Below, one piece after another: positions 17,132 to 28,634 of a stretch of 64,000 nucleotides of DNA. Under the pieces are notes generated by a model, which ran no database searches, was not told the origin of the DNA, and saw only the letters and a program-made list of their open reading frames with translations. Positions within the stretch are counted from its first letter, which is position 1; each line of letters begins with the position of its first letter. A program made the position numbers and the translations under genes. The stretch lies in contig NZ_NQOU01000006.1 of NCBI RefSeq assembly GCF_003576595.1, forward strand, positions 120,229 through 184,228, in the 5' to 3' direction. The stretch is from Neopusillimonas maritima. Lineage in GTDB: Bacteria; Pseudomonadota; Gammaproteobacteria; Burkholderiales; Burkholderiaceae_B.

Positions 17132-18229
17132 ATGGACGCCAAACAAAGCAAAGCCGCTTCCGCCGAACGGGCCAAAGCACTGGCCGCAGCCTTATCGCAA
17201 ATTGAAAAGCAGTTCGGTAAAGGGTCGGTCATGCGCTATGGCGATAACCAGGTCGAACACGACATCCAGGTCGTTTCCACTGGTTCGCTGGGGCTTGATA
17301 TCGCGTTGGGCGTGGGCGGGTTGCCTCGTGGTCGCGTCATTGAAATATACGGCCCGGAATCCTCCGGCAAAACCACGCTTACTTTGCAGGTGATTGCCGA
17401 AATGCAAAAAGTAGGCGGCACTTGTGCATTCGTCGATGCTGAACACGCTCTTGATGTTCAGTATGCCAGTCGTTTGGGCGTAAATTTGTCCGATCTTCTC
17501 ATTTCGCAGCCCGATACGGGTGAACAGGCACTTGAAATTACAGATGCCCTTGTGCGCTCAGGTTCCGTCGATTTGGTGGTAATCGATTCGGTGGCCGCGC
17601 TGGTTCCCAAGGCGGAAATCGAGGGCGACATGGGTGATTCCCTGCCTGGCTTGCAGGCTCGTCTCATGAGCCAGGCTTTACGTAAGCTTACGGCTAATAT
17701 CAAACGCGCCAATTGCATGGTTATTTTCATTAACCAGATTCGCATGAAAATCGGCGTCATGTTTGGCAACCCCGAAACCACCACCGGGGGGAATGCGCTT
17801 AAGTTTTATTCCACAGTTCGTCTTGATATCCGCCGCATCGGTTCCATCAAGAAGGGCGACGAGGTCGTGGGCAACGAAACCCGTGTGAAAGTGGTCAAGA
17901 ATAAAATCGCGCCACCGTTCAAACAGGCCGAGTTCGACATTATGTACGGGGCCGGCATCTCTCGCGAAGGTGAAATTATCGATCTGGGCGTGCAGGCGGG
18001 TATTGTCGATAAGGCCGGGGCCTGGTTCAGCTATAACGGTACACGTATTGGCCAGGGCAAAGATAATGTTCGCGAGTACCTGAAAGAGCATCCCGAAATG
18101 GCGATCGAAATCGAAAACCGTGTACGGGAACAAATGGGTATTGTGTCGCGTGCCCAGGCCAAGGCGTATACGGAATCGGGTGATTCTCCTACTGGTGATA
18201 CCGAAGGTTCCGAGGCCGATCTGGCTTAA
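17132..18229 (+). CDS. recA: Recombinase RecA
   Basis: 365 residues. Binds single-stranded DNA, drives strand exchange and stimulates LexA self-cleavage. Walker [11 protein letters not shown] (about 76-85), [11 protein letters not shown] (Walker B region), the L1/L2 area with [20 protein letters not shown], and the acidic tail are all present. SD AAGGAA is 5 bases before the ATG. recX follows 36 bases after the stop at its likely ATG, so the pair is probably one transcript under the LexA box. Confidence 0.98.
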   Translation: MDAKQSKAASAERAKALAAALSQIEKQFGKGSVMRYGDNQVEHDIQVVSTGSLGLDIALGVGGLPRGRVIEIYGPESSGKTTLTLQVIAEMQKVGGTCAFVDAEHALDVQYASRLGVNLSDLLISQPDTGEQALEITDALVRSGSVDLVVIDSVAALVPKAEIEGDMGDSLPGLQARLMSQALRKLTANIKRANCMVIFINQIRMKIGVMFGNPETTTGGNALKFYSTVRLDIRRIGSIKKGDEVVGNETRVKVVKNKIAPPFKQAEFDIMYGAGISREGEIIDLGVQAGIVDKAGAWFSYNGTRIGQGKDNVREYLKEHPEMAIEIENRVREQMGIVSRAQAKAYTESGDSPTGDTEGSEADLA

Positions 18230-18265
18230 ACATTGGGTTTAAGTTTAGGGGCTAAGGGGGAGGCT

Positions 18266-18826
18266 ATGCGAAAACGCGATTTTTCCGGGCAATCCGGCGA
18301 ATCTGCGCAGGCCGGCCTCCCTTCTGAAGAGCGCTTTTCCCCGGAAAGCGGTAAATCCTCAAAAACTGGGCCGTCTTTGAAGGCGCGCGCCATTGGGTAT
18401 TTATCTCGGCGCGAGCATTCCCGTCACGAGTTGGCTCGCAAGTTGGCTCCTCATGTCAGCCCAGACGACCCTGCCGAACTCGACCAGGTGCTGAACGAGC
18501 TTGAACAAGGCAATTGGTTGTCGAACGAGCGTTTTGCCCAAAGTCTGGTCAATCGCCGGGCTCCGGGGAAGGGCACGGTTGCGGTCATGCACGAGTTGCG
18601 ACAGCATGGGCTTGATTCGGGTCAACTTGAATCCATTCGCCAACAACTTGCCGACACCGAACTGCAGCGCGCTCAAGCGGTATGGGAAAAAAAGTTCGGT
18701 GTGCCGCCTGCTACTCCAAAGGAAAAGGCACGGCAAATTCGTTTCATGGCGTCGCGAGGCTTTTCCGCAGCTGCATTAGGTAAAATTTTGGGCGATCTGA
18801 ATAACCTCGACCCGAATAGCGACTAG
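18266..18826 (+). CDS. recX: Regulatory protein RecX
   Basis: 186 residues from the ATG at 18266, chosen for the AAGGGGG ribosome site; an upstream TTG would add 11 residues. RecX caps RecA filaments and inhibits their growth. The C-terminal 150 residues match the family (ARAIGYLSRREHSRHELARKL, then NWLSNERFAQSLVNRR and KKFG..P..PKEKARQIRFMASRGFS). The first 40 residues are a polar, probably disordered extension. It directly follows recA, as in most proteobacteria. Confidence 0.93.
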   Translation: MRKRDFSGQSGESAQAGLPSEERFSPESGKSSKTGPSLKARAIGYLSRREHSRHELARKLAPHVSPDDPAELDQVLNELEQGNWLSNERFAQSLVNRRAPGKGTVAVMHELRQHGLDSGQLESIRQQLADTELQRAQAVWEKKFGVPPATPKEKARQIRFMASRGFSAAALGKILGDLNNLDPNSD

Positions 18827-18988
18827 TTTCAGCGCAGCAGCTTTAATTAACAGCGACTCAAGCCTCAAAGCGAAAATATCCAAGTCTTGGAACGCAAATG
18901 TACAAACCTTTGGTTGTACCTGTTCGGGTCGGGTACGTTATACTTGAAAAGTTTACCGCCTTAATTTCATTATTGATTTTCACCTCTC

Positions 18989-19561
18989 ATGCCTTTGCCA
19001 GACTCCGAACAAAATCGTGAGCGCCTGCACACACGTACCATCCGTGTTGATGCGTTCGCTCGGGAAGATGGCCTGTGGGATCTTGAAGCCGAGCTGATCG
19101 ATATCAAAGGCTACGACTTCCCCAAACATGGTGGGGTGATTCATAAGGCGGGGCAACCTGTGCACCATATGCATCTAAGGGTAACTTTTAACCAAGAGTT
19201 CACTATTACGGCGGCACAGGCTGCTTACGATGCGGCCCCTTATAACGAATATTGCGCTTCTATTGCACCTAATTACGGTGATCTTGTCGGCCTGAATTTG
19301 TTGCGGGGGTTTCGTCACGCCGTTAAGGCGCGTTTCGGGCGTACCGCAGGCTGCACGCACATGACAGAAATGTCCTATGTGTTGCCTACGGTCGCAGTGC
19401 AGTCCATGGCAGGGCGTCGCAGAAAGGAAAAATCTCCCGAAGCGCAGAAGAAAAAGCCTTTCCAGCTTGGGGGGTGTCACGCTTTACGGCTCGACAGCCC
19501 CATGACAAAGAAGTTTTATCCCGAATGGTATATCGAGCCTGAAGAGGGTTCCGATTCCTGA
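18989..19561 (+). CDS. DUF2889 domain protein
   Basis: 190 residues matching the DUF2889 pattern: an N-terminal RTIRVDAFAREDGLWDLEAEL, a central GLNLLRGFRHAVKARFGRTAGCTHMTEM, and a basic C-terminal stretch. The conserved Cys and His in GCTHMTE hint at metal or cofactor binding but no function is known for the family. There is no clear SD. It lies 37 bases before sucC and may be cotranscribed with it. Confidence 0.85.
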   Translation: MPLPDSEQNRERLHTRTIRVDAFAREDGLWDLEAELIDIKGYDFPKHGGVIHKAGQPVHHMHLRVTFNQEFTITAAQAAYDAAPYNEYCASIAPNYGDLVGLNLLRGFRHAVKARFGRTAGCTHMTEMSYVLPTVAVQSMAGRRRKEKSPEAQKKKPFQLGGCHALRLDSPMTKKFYPEWYIEPEEGSDS

Positions 19562-19598
19562 ATCAAGTTTTTATTTTCCACGTTCTGACAGGTAACAA

Positions 19599-20759
19599 AT
19601 GAAAATTCACGAGTATCAAGGCAAGGAACTGCTAAAGCAATTTGGCGTGACAGTGCCGCGCGGGTTTCCTGCATTTTCCGTCGATGAAGCGGTTGTAGCC
19701 GCTGAAAAATTAGGCGGTCCGGTTTGGGTCGTAAAGGCTCAAATTCACGCAGGCGGTCGCGGCAAGGGCGGTGGCGTAAAGCTGGCACGCTCTATCGACG
19801 AAGTGCGTCAGTTGGCTTCCGAAATTCTGGGCATGCAACTAATTACCCACCAAACCGGTGCTGAAGGCCAGAAAGTGCGTCGTTTGCTGGTCGAGGAAGG
19901 TGCCGACATCAAGAAAGAATACTATGTCGGTATTGTTACCGATCGCGGCACTCAGCGCGTTTGCGTGATGGCGTCCAGCGAAGGTGGCATGGAAATTGAA
20001 GAAGTTGCGGAAAAGAACCCCGACGCCATCCTGAAAGTGTTTGTCGACCCCAAAACAGGGTTAACGGAAGCGGAAGCGTCTGAACTGGCGCGTGGTATTG
20101 GTGTGCCCGATGCCTCAGTTGCCCGGGCAGCAGCCGAGTTCCAGAAGTTGTACAAGGCTTATTGGGAAACCGATGCTTCTTTGGCTGAAATCAATCCCCT
20201 TATTCTTACCGGTTCGGGCGACATTATCGCGCTTGATGCCAAGTTCAACTTCGACTCCAACGCGTTGTTCCGCCACCCTGAAATTGTGGCTTACCGCGAT
20301 CTCGACGAAGAAGATCCTGCAGAAGTTGAAGCCAGCAAATTTGATCTGGCTTACATTCAGCTTGAAGGCAATATCGGTTGCCTGGTGAATGGCGCCGGTT
20401 TGGCGATGGCCACAATGGACACCATTAAGTTGTTCGGTGGTGAGCCTGCCAACTTCCTCGACGTTGGTGGTGGTGCAACGGCCGAGAAGGTGACGGAAGC
20501 TTTCAAGATCATGCTTAAGAACAAGGAAGTGAAAGCTATTCTGGTTAACATTTTCGGTGGCATTATGCGCTGCGACGTGATCGCTGAAGGTGTGATTGCA
20601 GCTTGCAAGGCGGTGAACCTAAGCGTACCGCTGGTGGTGCGCATGAAGGGTACCAACGAAGAGTTGGGCAAGAAATTGCTGGCTGAGTCGGGCTTGCCCA
20701 TTATCAGTGCTGACACCATGGCTGAAGCCGCAACCAAAGTTGTCGCTGCCGCGAAATAA
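19599..20759 (+). CDS. sucC: Succinyl-CoA synthetase, beta subunit
   Basis: 386 residues. With SucD it interconverts succinyl-CoA and succinate while making ATP or GTP, a TCA-cycle step that also receives succinyl-CoA from aromatic degradation. It shows the ATP-grasp start [17 protein letters not shown], the glycine loop [11 protein letters not shown], and [19 protein letters not shown] near the C-terminus. SD GACAGG upstream. sucD follows 21 bases later. Confidence 0.97.
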   Translation: MKIHEYQGKELLKQFGVTVPRGFPAFSVDEAVVAAEKLGGPVWVVKAQIHAGGRGKGGGVKLARSIDEVRQLASEILGMQLITHQTGAEGQKVRRLLVEEGADIKKEYYVGIVTDRGTQRVCVMASSEGGMEIEEVAEKNPDAILKVFVDPKTGLTEAEASELARGIGVPDASVARAAAEFQKLYKAYWETDASLAEINPLILTGSGDIIALDAKFNFDSNALFRHPEIVAYRDLDEEDPAEVEASKFDLAYIQLEGNIGCLVNGAGLAMATMDTIKLFGGEPANFLDVGGGATAEKVTEAFKIMLKNKEVKAILVNIFGGIMRCDVIAEGVIAACKAVNLSVPLVVRMKGTNEELGKKLLAESGLPIISADTMAEAATKVVAAAK

Positions 20760-20780
20760 GAATTTGCCGAGGATTTTTAA

Positions 20781-21662
20781 ATGTCGATTTTGATCAACAA
20801 GGACACAAAAGTCATCACCCAGGGTATGACAGGTAAAACGGGTCAGTTTCATACCCGTATGTGCCGTGAGTACGCCAATGGCAAGAATGCGTTTGTTGCC
20901 GGGGTGCATCCCAAGAAAGCCGGAGAAGAGTTCGAAGGCGTACCTATTTTCGGTACCGTTAAAGACGCCAAGGAAGCTACAGGCGCAACGGTTTCCGTTA
21001 TTTATGTGCCGCCTGCAGGGGCCGCTGCCGCCATTTGGGAAGCCGTTGACGCCGATCTCGATCTGGTGGTGTGCATTACAGAAGGCATCCCGGTTCGTGA
21101 CATGCTGGAAGTGCGTAACCGCATGCGTGCCGAAAACAAGAAAACTCTTTTGTTAGGTCCCAACTGCCCGGGTCTTATTACCCCCGACGAGCTGAAAATT
21201 GGCATCATGCCGGGCCATATTTCTCGTAAAGGACGCATTGGTGTTGTGTCTCGTTCCGGTACACTCACTTATGAAGCCGTGGCGCAGCTCACCGAATTGG
21301 GGCTGGGTCAATCTACTGCTGTTGGTATTGGTGGTGATCCCATCAATGGCCTGAAGCACGTTGATGTTCTGAAAATGTTCAACGACGATCCTGACACCGA
21401 TGCCGTTGTCATGATTGGTGAAATTGGTGGCCCCGATGAAGTCGATGCAGCGCTTTGGGCAAAAGACAACATGAAGAAGCCGGTTGTTGGCTTTATTGCC
21501 GGTGTTACTGCGCCTCCCGGAAAACGTATGGGGCACGCCGGTGCGCTCATTTCCGGCGGTGCCGATACGGCCGATGCAAAACTGGAAGTCATGGAAGAGT
21601 GCGGCATTCGTACCACCCGCGACCCATCTGAAATGGGTAAATTGCTTAAATCGGTTCTGTAA
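20781..21662 (+). CDS. sucD: Succinyl-CoA synthetase, alpha subunit
   Basis: 293 residues. Carries the CoA-binding GMTGKTGQFHT near the N-terminus, the phospho-histidine segment GHAGALISGG (active-site His), and LLGPNCPGLITP. Works as a heterotetramer with SucC in the cytoplasm. A hairpin terminator lies 20 bases after its stop. Confidence 0.97.
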   Translation: MSILINKDTKVITQGMTGKTGQFHTRMCREYANGKNAFVAGVHPKKAGEEFEGVPIFGTVKDAKEATGATVSVIYVPPAGAAAAIWEAVDADLDLVVCITEGIPVRDMLEVRNRMRAENKKTLLLGPNCPGLITPDELKIGIMPGHISRKGRIGVVSRSGTLTYEAVAQLTELGLGQSTAVGIGGDPINGLKHVDVLKMFNDDPDTDAVVMIGEIGGPDEVDAALWAKDNMKKPVVGFIAGVTAPPGKRMGHAGALISGGADTADAKLEVMEECGIRTTRDPSEMGKLLKSVL

Positions 21663-21681
21663 TCGGTTTGGCAGTTTGGTA

Positions 21682-21709
21682 AAAGGCTCGCCTCAGGGCG
21701 GGCCTTTTT
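21682..21709 (+). terminator. Rho-independent terminator of sucCD
   Basis: AAAGGCTCGCC and GGCGGGCCTTT form an 11-pair stem with one T-G pair and a 3-4 base loop, followed by TT. The downstream small gene and hem operon must therefore have their own promoter or rely on readthrough. Confidence 0.8.
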
Positions 21710-21736
21710 GGTTAATTGGAAAGGGGAAGGAAGTCT

Positions 21737-21865
21737 ATGGGCCTGTTTAAATCACCCAACGACAAAGACGGCAAGGGGCCGGGTATTACCTTGTTGCAGG
21801 GGTTGTTAATTTTGGCCGTGCTGGGCATTTTGGGCTGGCTGGTTTCCTCGTACTTTATTTCGTGA
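21737..21865 (+). CDS. 42-residue single-pass membrane protein upstream of hemC
   Basis: Starts at the ATG at 21737 behind a long purine run (AAGGGGAAGGAAG). A charged, glycine-rich start ([16 protein letters not shown]) is followed by one hydrophobic helix ([18 protein letters not shown]). Its TGA overlaps a GTG that is in frame with hemC (GTGA at 21862-21865), the layout of translational coupling. Function unknown. Its position suggests it is cotranscribed with the heme genes, possibly a small membrane partner of HemX or HemY, but that is a guess. Confidence 0.7.
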   Translation: MGLFKSPNDKDGKGPGITLLQGLLILAVLGILGWLVSSYFIS

Positions 21866-22824
21866 GTCGTATGCACACCCCTGAAAAACTTGTTATTGCA
21901 ACCCGTGCCAGTCGCCTGGCGTTGTGGCAGGCGGAACATGTGCGTGCTTTGCTTCAACAGCGTTACCCATCGTGCGAGATTTCGTTGCTGGAAATGACCA
22001 CGCGTGGCGACCAGATTCTTGATCGTACTTTGTCGAAAGTGGGGGGCAAGGGCCTGTTTGTCAAAGAACTGGAAACGGCGCTGCTTGACGGCCGTGCCGA
22101 TTTGGCGGTGCACTCCCTGAAAGACGTGCCGGTTGAACTGACCGACCCTTTTGCGCTTCCGGTTATTTTGGAGCGCGATGATCCTCGAGATGCGTTTGTG
22201 TCGAATGAGTACGGCAGCCTGGCCGATATGCCTGCCGGCGCGGTGGTGGGTACATCCAGCTTACGACGCGAGTCTCAGGTGCGGGCTGCGTATCCGCATT
22301 TAACCGTTAAGCCTTTGCGAGGCAATCTTGATACGCGGTTGGGCAAGCTCGATCGCGGCGAGTACGGGGCGATTATTCTCGCAGCCGTGGGTTTGCGGCG
22401 TTTGAAGCTGGATGAACGTATTCGTTGTTGCCTGGAGCCTTCGGAAAGCCTGCCGGCGGCAGGGCAAGGTACCTTGGGTATCGAAATTTTGGCCGAACGG
22501 CATGATCTGGCCCAATGGCTGGCGCCGCTGGCATGCTCAAAAGCAACGGCATGTTCTGTTGCCGAGCGCGCCGTATCGCGTGTTTTGGGCGGTTCGTGCC
22601 AGGTTCCACTGGCGGCTTATGCCGAATTGAACGGTGACACCGTGCATCTGGATGCTTTGGTTGCTGAACCGGATGGGACGGTCGTTATTCGTGCATCAGG
22701 TACTGCGCCGATACATGAAGCACTTCAAATGGGTGAAAGCGTTGCCCGGGAACTCATGGCAAAAGGGGCTCAACCGATTCTTGCCCGACTGGCTGATGGT
22801 GGAAACGCCGCACCGCAAACCTGA
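21862..22824 (+). CDS. hemC: Hydroxymethylbilane synthase
   Basis: Polymerises four porphobilinogens to hydroxymethylbilane using a dipyrromethane cofactor. 320 residues from the GTG at 21862 or 317 from the ATG at 21871; neither has a strong SD, which favours coupling from the 42-residue gene. Recognisable are [29 protein letters not shown], the VHSLKDVP loop, [11 protein letters not shown], and the cofactor Cys in [12 protein letters not shown]. First gene of hemCDXY. Confidence 0.95.
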   Translation: MSRMHTPEKLVIATRASRLALWQAEHVRALLQQRYPSCEISLLEMTTRGDQILDRTLSKVGGKGLFVKELETALLDGRADLAVHSLKDVPVELTDPFALPVILERDDPRDAFVSNEYGSLADMPAGAVVGTSSLRRESQVRAAYPHLTVKPLRGNLDTRLGKLDRGEYGAIILAAVGLRRLKLDERIRCCLEPSESLPAAGQGTLGIEILAERHDLAQWLAPLACSKATACSVAERAVSRVLGGSCQVPLAAYAELNGDTVHLDALVAEPDGTVVIRASGTAPIHEALQMGESVARELMAKGAQPILARLADGGNAAPQT

Positions 22825-22836
22825 CGGAGTCGTTTT

Positions 22837-23661
22837 ATGTCTGGTCGCCCGCGTTCCTGCATCGTTTTAACCCGGCCGGCGGGGCGTAACCAGATACTGT
22901 CGGCCAGTTTGCGAGGGGCAGGATTCAACGTTCTTGATATGCCGGTGTTGGCCGTGTCGGCGTTACCTTACGATGTGGAATCGTTTGTGTGGCCGGATGA
23001 CTATCAATTGATGGTTTTCGTGAGTGTTAATGCGGTCGATTTTTATGTCGCGCGTTTAAAGGCGATGATGGCGGGTGCCCGCGCCCAGGTGGATTTGGGT
23101 TCGGTCATGTTGGCGGCGGTGGGCCCTTCAACGGCTGCACGCTTGCGCAATGAACCTTTGTTTCGTGCAGCCAGTGTTGTGGCGCCGGTCGAGGGTTACA
23201 CTTTCGATTCAGAAGGTTTGCTGGCCACGCTCGAGCCCGATTTGCCATTGGTTTCGAAGGCCGTCATCGTACGGGGGCAGGCTGGGCGCAACTGGCTCGC
23301 AGAACAGTTAAGTTCCCGGGGTATTCGGGTTGATCGCTATGCCGTGTACCAAAGACACCCGGTTAACTGGTCTGACACCGGACTACAGGTATTGAAGAAT
23401 TGCGTGCATGAGGGTGGGCGATTAACCGTGTTGTTGACCAGCGCCGAAGCGGTCGATGCGTTTTGCGCCAATCTGAAAGCCGGTGATCTGGCATACTTAC
23501 TGGGAGCCATGCGCTTCGTGGTCATACACGAACGCGTCGCTGCACGTTTACAATCACAGTTACGCAGTATTCCCGACGCGCAAGTCATGCCCGGGGTTAA
23601 ACTATGTGCTCCCGACGACGAATCCATGCTTCGGGCCATCATGCTTTCAGCCACTCTTTAA
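22837..23661 (+). CDS. hemD: Uroporphyrinogen-III synthase
   Basis: 274 residues. Cyclises and inverts ring D of hydroxymethylbilane. The family is poorly conserved in sequence; the bilobal pattern (CIVLTRPAGRNQ at the start, FVSVNAVDFY and VAAVGPSTAARLR, then VIVRGQAGRNWLAEQLSSRG and LTSAEAVDAF) and its place between hemC and hemX make the call secure. SD GACGGAG precedes the ATG. Confidence 0.93.
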   Translation: MSGRPRSCIVLTRPAGRNQILSASLRGAGFNVLDMPVLAVSALPYDVESFVWPDDYQLMVFVSVNAVDFYVARLKAMMAGARAQVDLGSVMLAAVGPSTAARLRNEPLFRAASVVAPVEGYTFDSEGLLATLEPDLPLVSKAVIVRGQAGRNWLAEQLSSRGIRVDRYAVYQRHPVNWSDTGLQVLKNCVHEGGRLTVLLTSAEAVDAFCANLKAGDLAYLLGAMRFVVIHERVAARLQSQLRSIPDAQVMPGVKLCAPDDESMLRAIMLSATL

Positions 23662-23687
23662 TAAAGGCCGGAATAAGAATATTAGCC

Positions 23688-24956
23688 ATGACAGAATCAA
23701 AGAACGCTTCGCAGAACGAAAAGCAACACGATGACAAGCAGTCGGCGGGTGCCAAGCCCGACACGCAATCAGGTAAACCGCCGCGCGCTGCAGCAGTAAA
23801 ACGCAGTGGCAAATCGGTGTGGCCGGGTTTGTTCGTGTTGGTTTTGCTGGTCGCCGTTGCATTGGGTGGTTTTGTTTGGTGGCAACACCAAACGCATCAA
23901 AAGCTTCTGGGCGACCTTATGGCTCAAATCCAGCGCAGTACAACTGCTTCGCAGCAGGCGGGCGAGTTGGCGCGGCAGGCGCAAAGTAATACGCAAGCTC
24001 AAGCTGCGCGGGTTCGCGAAATGCAGTCGTCGCTGGCGGCCATGCAAGGTCAGGTCTCAGACCTCGATCAGGCCTTCCAGATCATGACGGATAGCGGTTC
24101 CGATTTATTGCTTTTGAACGATATCGATCACCTTGTTTCCATTGCTAATCAGCAGTTGTTGCTCGGTGGGAATGTGGCTAATTCGTTGGTGGCGCTGGAA
24201 GCGGCACAGGCGCGCCTGGCGCGTGCCAATCGTCCGGCGCTGGCTTCATTGCAACAAACACTGAACGGCGATATCGACCGTCTGCGCGCAGTGGCCACTA
24301 TCGATGTGAATGTGTTGTCGCGCCAGCTTGAACAGCTTAATGGTTTGCTTGGGCAGGCGCCATTGCTTGTGCCCGATGTAGCCGTTCCCGAGTCGGCGGT
24401 ACAGGCAAATGGGTTGAACGGTATTTCCTCCTCGTCAAACGCGAATGGCAACGCTTCGGGCAATGCGGCGTCAGATTCAGCTTCGGGTGCCGGTGCGGAT
24501 GCAGATCCCAATGCCTCCTGGTTGGAACGCAGCTGGGACAATACCGCAACTTGGTCTCGTGAGGCGTGGTCGGTGATTCGTCATGATCTGGCCGGGTTTT
24601 TTGATATTCGTCGGGTTGATAACGAGGCGGCGTTGTTGATTTCACCTGATCAGGCAACGCAATTGCGTCAGGCTTTGCGTTTACGAGTCATGACAGCGCA
24701 ATTGGCCCTAATGATGCGTCAACCTGAGATCTGGCGCTCCGAGTTGCAGGCCGTGCTAACGGCGCTGGAAACCTATTACGATAACCAGTCATCCGTTACT
24801 CAACGTGCCGTGCGTCAGGTTACGCGGCTCATTGAAACGCCTGTCGATACAAAGCTTCCCACCTTAAGTAATACCTTGGAAGCTATCGAAATTCTGCGTC
24901 ATGAGCGTGCCCAGACTTTAACGGATACAACTGATCAGAACGAGGAGACACAATGA
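23688..24956 (+). CDS. hemX: HemX-family membrane protein of the heme operon
   Basis: 422 residues from the ATG at 23688. A polar N-terminus is followed by one membrane helix (VWPGLFVLVLLVAVALGGFVWW) and a long alpha-helical periplasmic part with coiled-coil pattern (QAGELARQAQSNTQAQAARVREMQ) and a Ser/Asn/Ala-rich linker around residues 235-265. Such proteins are often mis-annotated as uroporphyrinogen-III methyltransferase; no SAM-binding motif is seen. Its role with HemY in heme formation is unproven. The last 4 bases overlap hemY (ATGA). Confidence 0.88.
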   Translation: MTESKNASQNEKQHDDKQSAGAKPDTQSGKPPRAAAVKRSGKSVWPGLFVLVLLVAVALGGFVWWQHQTHQKLLGDLMAQIQRSTTASQQAGELARQAQSNTQAQAARVREMQSSLAAMQGQVSDLDQAFQIMTDSGSDLLLLNDIDHLVSIANQQLLLGGNVANSLVALEAAQARLARANRPALASLQQTLNGDIDRLRAVATIDVNVLSRQLEQLNGLLGQAPLLVPDVAVPESAVQANGLNGISSSSNANGNASGNAASDSASGAGADADPNASWLERSWDNTATWSREAWSVIRHDLAGFFDIRRVDNEAALLISPDQATQLRQALRLRVMTAQLALMMRQPEIWRSELQAVLTALETYYDNQSSVTQRAVRQVTRLIETPVDTKLPTLSNTLEAIEILRHERAQTLTDTTDQNEETQ

Positions 24957-26452
24957 GAGCCTGGTTCTGGATGCTATTGCTGTTGGCTTTGGCCGTAGGG
25001 CTGGGCGTAGTGCTGCGCGAGCATAGTGGGAATGTTCTCATTATTGCGCAACCATGGCGAATTGAAATGTCGCTGACGCTCTTTGCATTACTGTTGTTGG
25101 CCGCATTTGTGGTTCTGTATCTGCTGTTTCGAGGTTTGTCATGGTTGTTATCCAGCCCGGAACGCTTCCGTGAGTGGCGTGGTTTGCGTGCCCGCAAGCG
25201 TGATCATGAACTGCTTGAAAGCGGTTGGTTGCATGTGCTGGAGGGGCGTTATCCGCAGGCTGAACAAGAATTGTCGCGTTTGTTGGGGCGTACACGGTCG
25301 TCCAATACGCGGGTGTTGGCTGGGCTTGCGTTGGCCCGGGCATGTCATCAACAAGGGCAAATGCAGCGCCGTGATGAAGCCCTTACATTAGCCCGTTCGG
25401 CAGTGGGTACGGATTCGCGCCTGAAAGAGTCTTGGGCTACCGCCGTGGCAGAGATGTATCTTGACCAGCATCGCGCTCAGGAAGCGTTAACGTTGCTGCA
25501 GCCATATCAGGATACCGGCGCAAAACATTTGAATGCCACCCGATTGTTGCTGCAGGCGCATCAGCAATTGAACAATGCGGATCAGGTTTTTGAGTTAACG
25601 CGACAACTTTTGCGGCGCGGCGCCATTGATAAACAAAAGGCGCAGCCGCTTATTGCGCAGTCGGTTGCCGAACGACTGCGGGCGGCAGGGCCGGAAGGGT
25701 TCCGCTCGGTATGGGGCGAATTACGTGGCGACGAGAAAACCTTGCCCGAAATAGCGTTGGCAGCCGCGCATGTTCAACAGCAAGCGGGTCATGCCGATGA
25801 GGCGGGCAAAATATTAGAAGCGGCGCTGAACGAACAACTTGAGCCACGCTTGCTGAATGCTTATTCCCAAGCCCCCGCTGATCAGGTCTCTCGTCGAATC
25901 AACAAAGCGGAAGGCTGGTTGAAAAGTCATCCCGACAGCTCGGCCTTGTTGGCTGCCCTGGGTAACTTGTGCCTTACCGGCCAGCTCTGGGGTTCGGGCG
26001 AACGTTATTTGCTGCGTAGCATGGCGATTCGCAGTGATGTTCGCATTCACGCTTTGCTTGGTAATCTGTATGATCGCCTGGGGCGGCAGGCCGACGCAAT
26101 GAAACATTGGCGTTTGGCGTCAGGAGTGGCTGGGGTGTTGCCGGTATTGCCCGGTAGCACTGTATTGCCCGCCGCCGATACACGGGGTGATCCAACCCTT
26201 ATCGATGTACAGGACCTGGAGTCTTCTTCGACCGAAGCAGCGTCTTTCGGCGAGGTGCCGGTGGCTGCCAGTGCTGCGGATTATCTTGAATCTGAAGAGT
26301 CTGTTAATGCAACGGATCCTGGCGCCGCGTCGGCGAAAACGCCTGACCCTAACCCGCAAGACCCTGATTATCACGAGTATTTCGATAGCGCGCCCATTCC
26401 GGGTGTCGACCTTTCGCAAACGTCCGATCGTCCTACCCGGCGTGGCTCTTGA
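24953..26452 (+). CDS. hemY: HemY protein (heme operon TPR membrane protein)
   Basis: 499 residues. Two membrane helices at the N-terminus (MRAWFWMLLLLALAVGLGVV and LFALLLLAAFVVLYLLFRGL) surround a short periplasmic loop, then a long cytoplasmic helical region with TPR-like repeats (LLESGWLHVLEGRYPQAEQEL, LALARACHQQGQMQRRDEALTLA and others to about residue 400). The C-terminal 100 residues are acidic and probably disordered. This is the proteobacterial HemY, not protoporphyrinogen oxidase of the same name in Bacillus. Start overlaps the end of hemX. Confidence 0.9.
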   Translation: MRAWFWMLLLLALAVGLGVVLREHSGNVLIIAQPWRIEMSLTLFALLLLAAFVVLYLLFRGLSWLLSSPERFREWRGLRARKRDHELLESGWLHVLEGRYPQAEQELSRLLGRTRSSNTRVLAGLALARACHQQGQMQRRDEALTLARSAVGTDSRLKESWATAVAEMYLDQHRAQEALTLLQPYQDTGAKHLNATRLLLQAHQQLNNADQVFELTRQLLRRGAIDKQKAQPLIAQSVAERLRAAGPEGFRSVWGELRGDEKTLPEIALAAAHVQQQAGHADEAGKILEAALNEQLEPRLLNAYSQAPADQVSRRINKAEGWLKSHPDSSALLAALGNLCLTGQLWGSGERYLLRSMAIRSDVRIHALLGNLYDRLGRQADAMKHWRLASGVAGVLPVLPGSTVLPAADTRGDPTLIDVQDLESSSTEAASFGEVPVAASAADYLESEESVNATDPGAASAKTPDPNPQDPDYHEYFDSAPIPGVDLSQTSDRPTRRGS

Positions 26453-26513
26453 GCTTTTATTCTTTTTGCTTTCGATTTTTATTTCTGTTCATTGATTCAC
26501 AGGTGTTTAAAAC

Positions 26514-27050
26514 ATGAGTTTAGATCGTGTGCCAGCAGGTTCGAACCTGCCTGACGAGTTCAACGTTATTATTGAAATTCCCATGAATGCCGACCCGGTT
26601 AAATACGAGGTCGATAAGGATAGCGGTGCGGTGTTTGTTGATCGCTTCATGCTGACCGCCATGCATTATCCTGCGAATTATGGTTATATTCCGCAAACCA
26701 TTTCCGACGACGGCGACCCGGTTGATGTGCTGGTCGTTGCCCCGTTTCCCATTCAAATTGGCGCAGTCATTCGTTGCCGTGCCATTGGTGTGCTGAACAT
26801 GGACGACGAAGCGGGTGGTGACGCCAAGTTATTGGCTGTTCCCGTTGATAAACTCTACCCGCCGTATCGGCACATTCAAAAACCGGAAGACTTGCCGGAA
26901 GAAGACTTGCGTCGTATTCAGCATTTCTTTGAGCACTACAAAGATCTTGAGAAAGGCAAGTGGGTGAAAGTGCGTGGCTGGGAAGGTGCCGAGGCCGCAC
27001 GCAAAGAAATTATCGAAAGTTCGGCGCGCTATACGGCCGATTCAAAATAA
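26514..27050 (+). CDS. ppa: Inorganic pyrophosphatase
   Basis: 178 residues, a soluble family I enzyme that hydrolyses diphosphate to two phosphates. The signature D-(S/G)-D-x-x-D is seen in [13 protein letters not shown], with [11 protein letters not shown] before it and [18 protein letters not shown] at the C-terminus. Independent of the heme genes in function but follows hemY by 61 bases. Confidence 0.97.
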   Translation: MSLDRVPAGSNLPDEFNVIIEIPMNADPVKYEVDKDSGAVFVDRFMLTAMHYPANYGYIPQTISDDGDPVDVLVVAPFPIQIGAVIRCRAIGVLNMDDEAGGDAKLLAVPVDKLYPPYRHIQKPEDLPEEDLRRIQHFFEHYKDLEKGKWVKVRGWEGAEAARKEIIESSARYTADSK

Positions 27051-27091
27051 AACATAGAAATCAGGCCCATAAAGAGCCTGGCGCATTAACT

Positions 27092-27131
27092 AACCCCCGA
27101 AGGCTGGAGATATCTCCAGCCTTCGGGGGTT
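27092..27131. terminator. Bidirectional terminator between ppa and pobA
   Basis: A 40-base perfect palindrome (arms of 19 bases around TA; half-sites AACCCCCGAAGG and CCTTCGGGGGTT), with TTTT on the right for rightward transcripts. It serves the convergent ppa and pobA genes. Confidence 0.85.
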
Positions 27132-27145
27132 TTGTATGGCGCTTT

Positions 27146-28634
<1,489 letters not shown>

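Noticed and set aside
18890..18950. GTACAAACC...GGTTGTAC repeat as a regulatory operator
   Set aside because: Arms match only with a one-base bulge and there is no further support.
23688..24956. HemX as uroporphyrinogen-III C-methyltransferase
   Set aside because: No SAM-binding motifs; it has one membrane helix and a coiled-coil periplasmic part.
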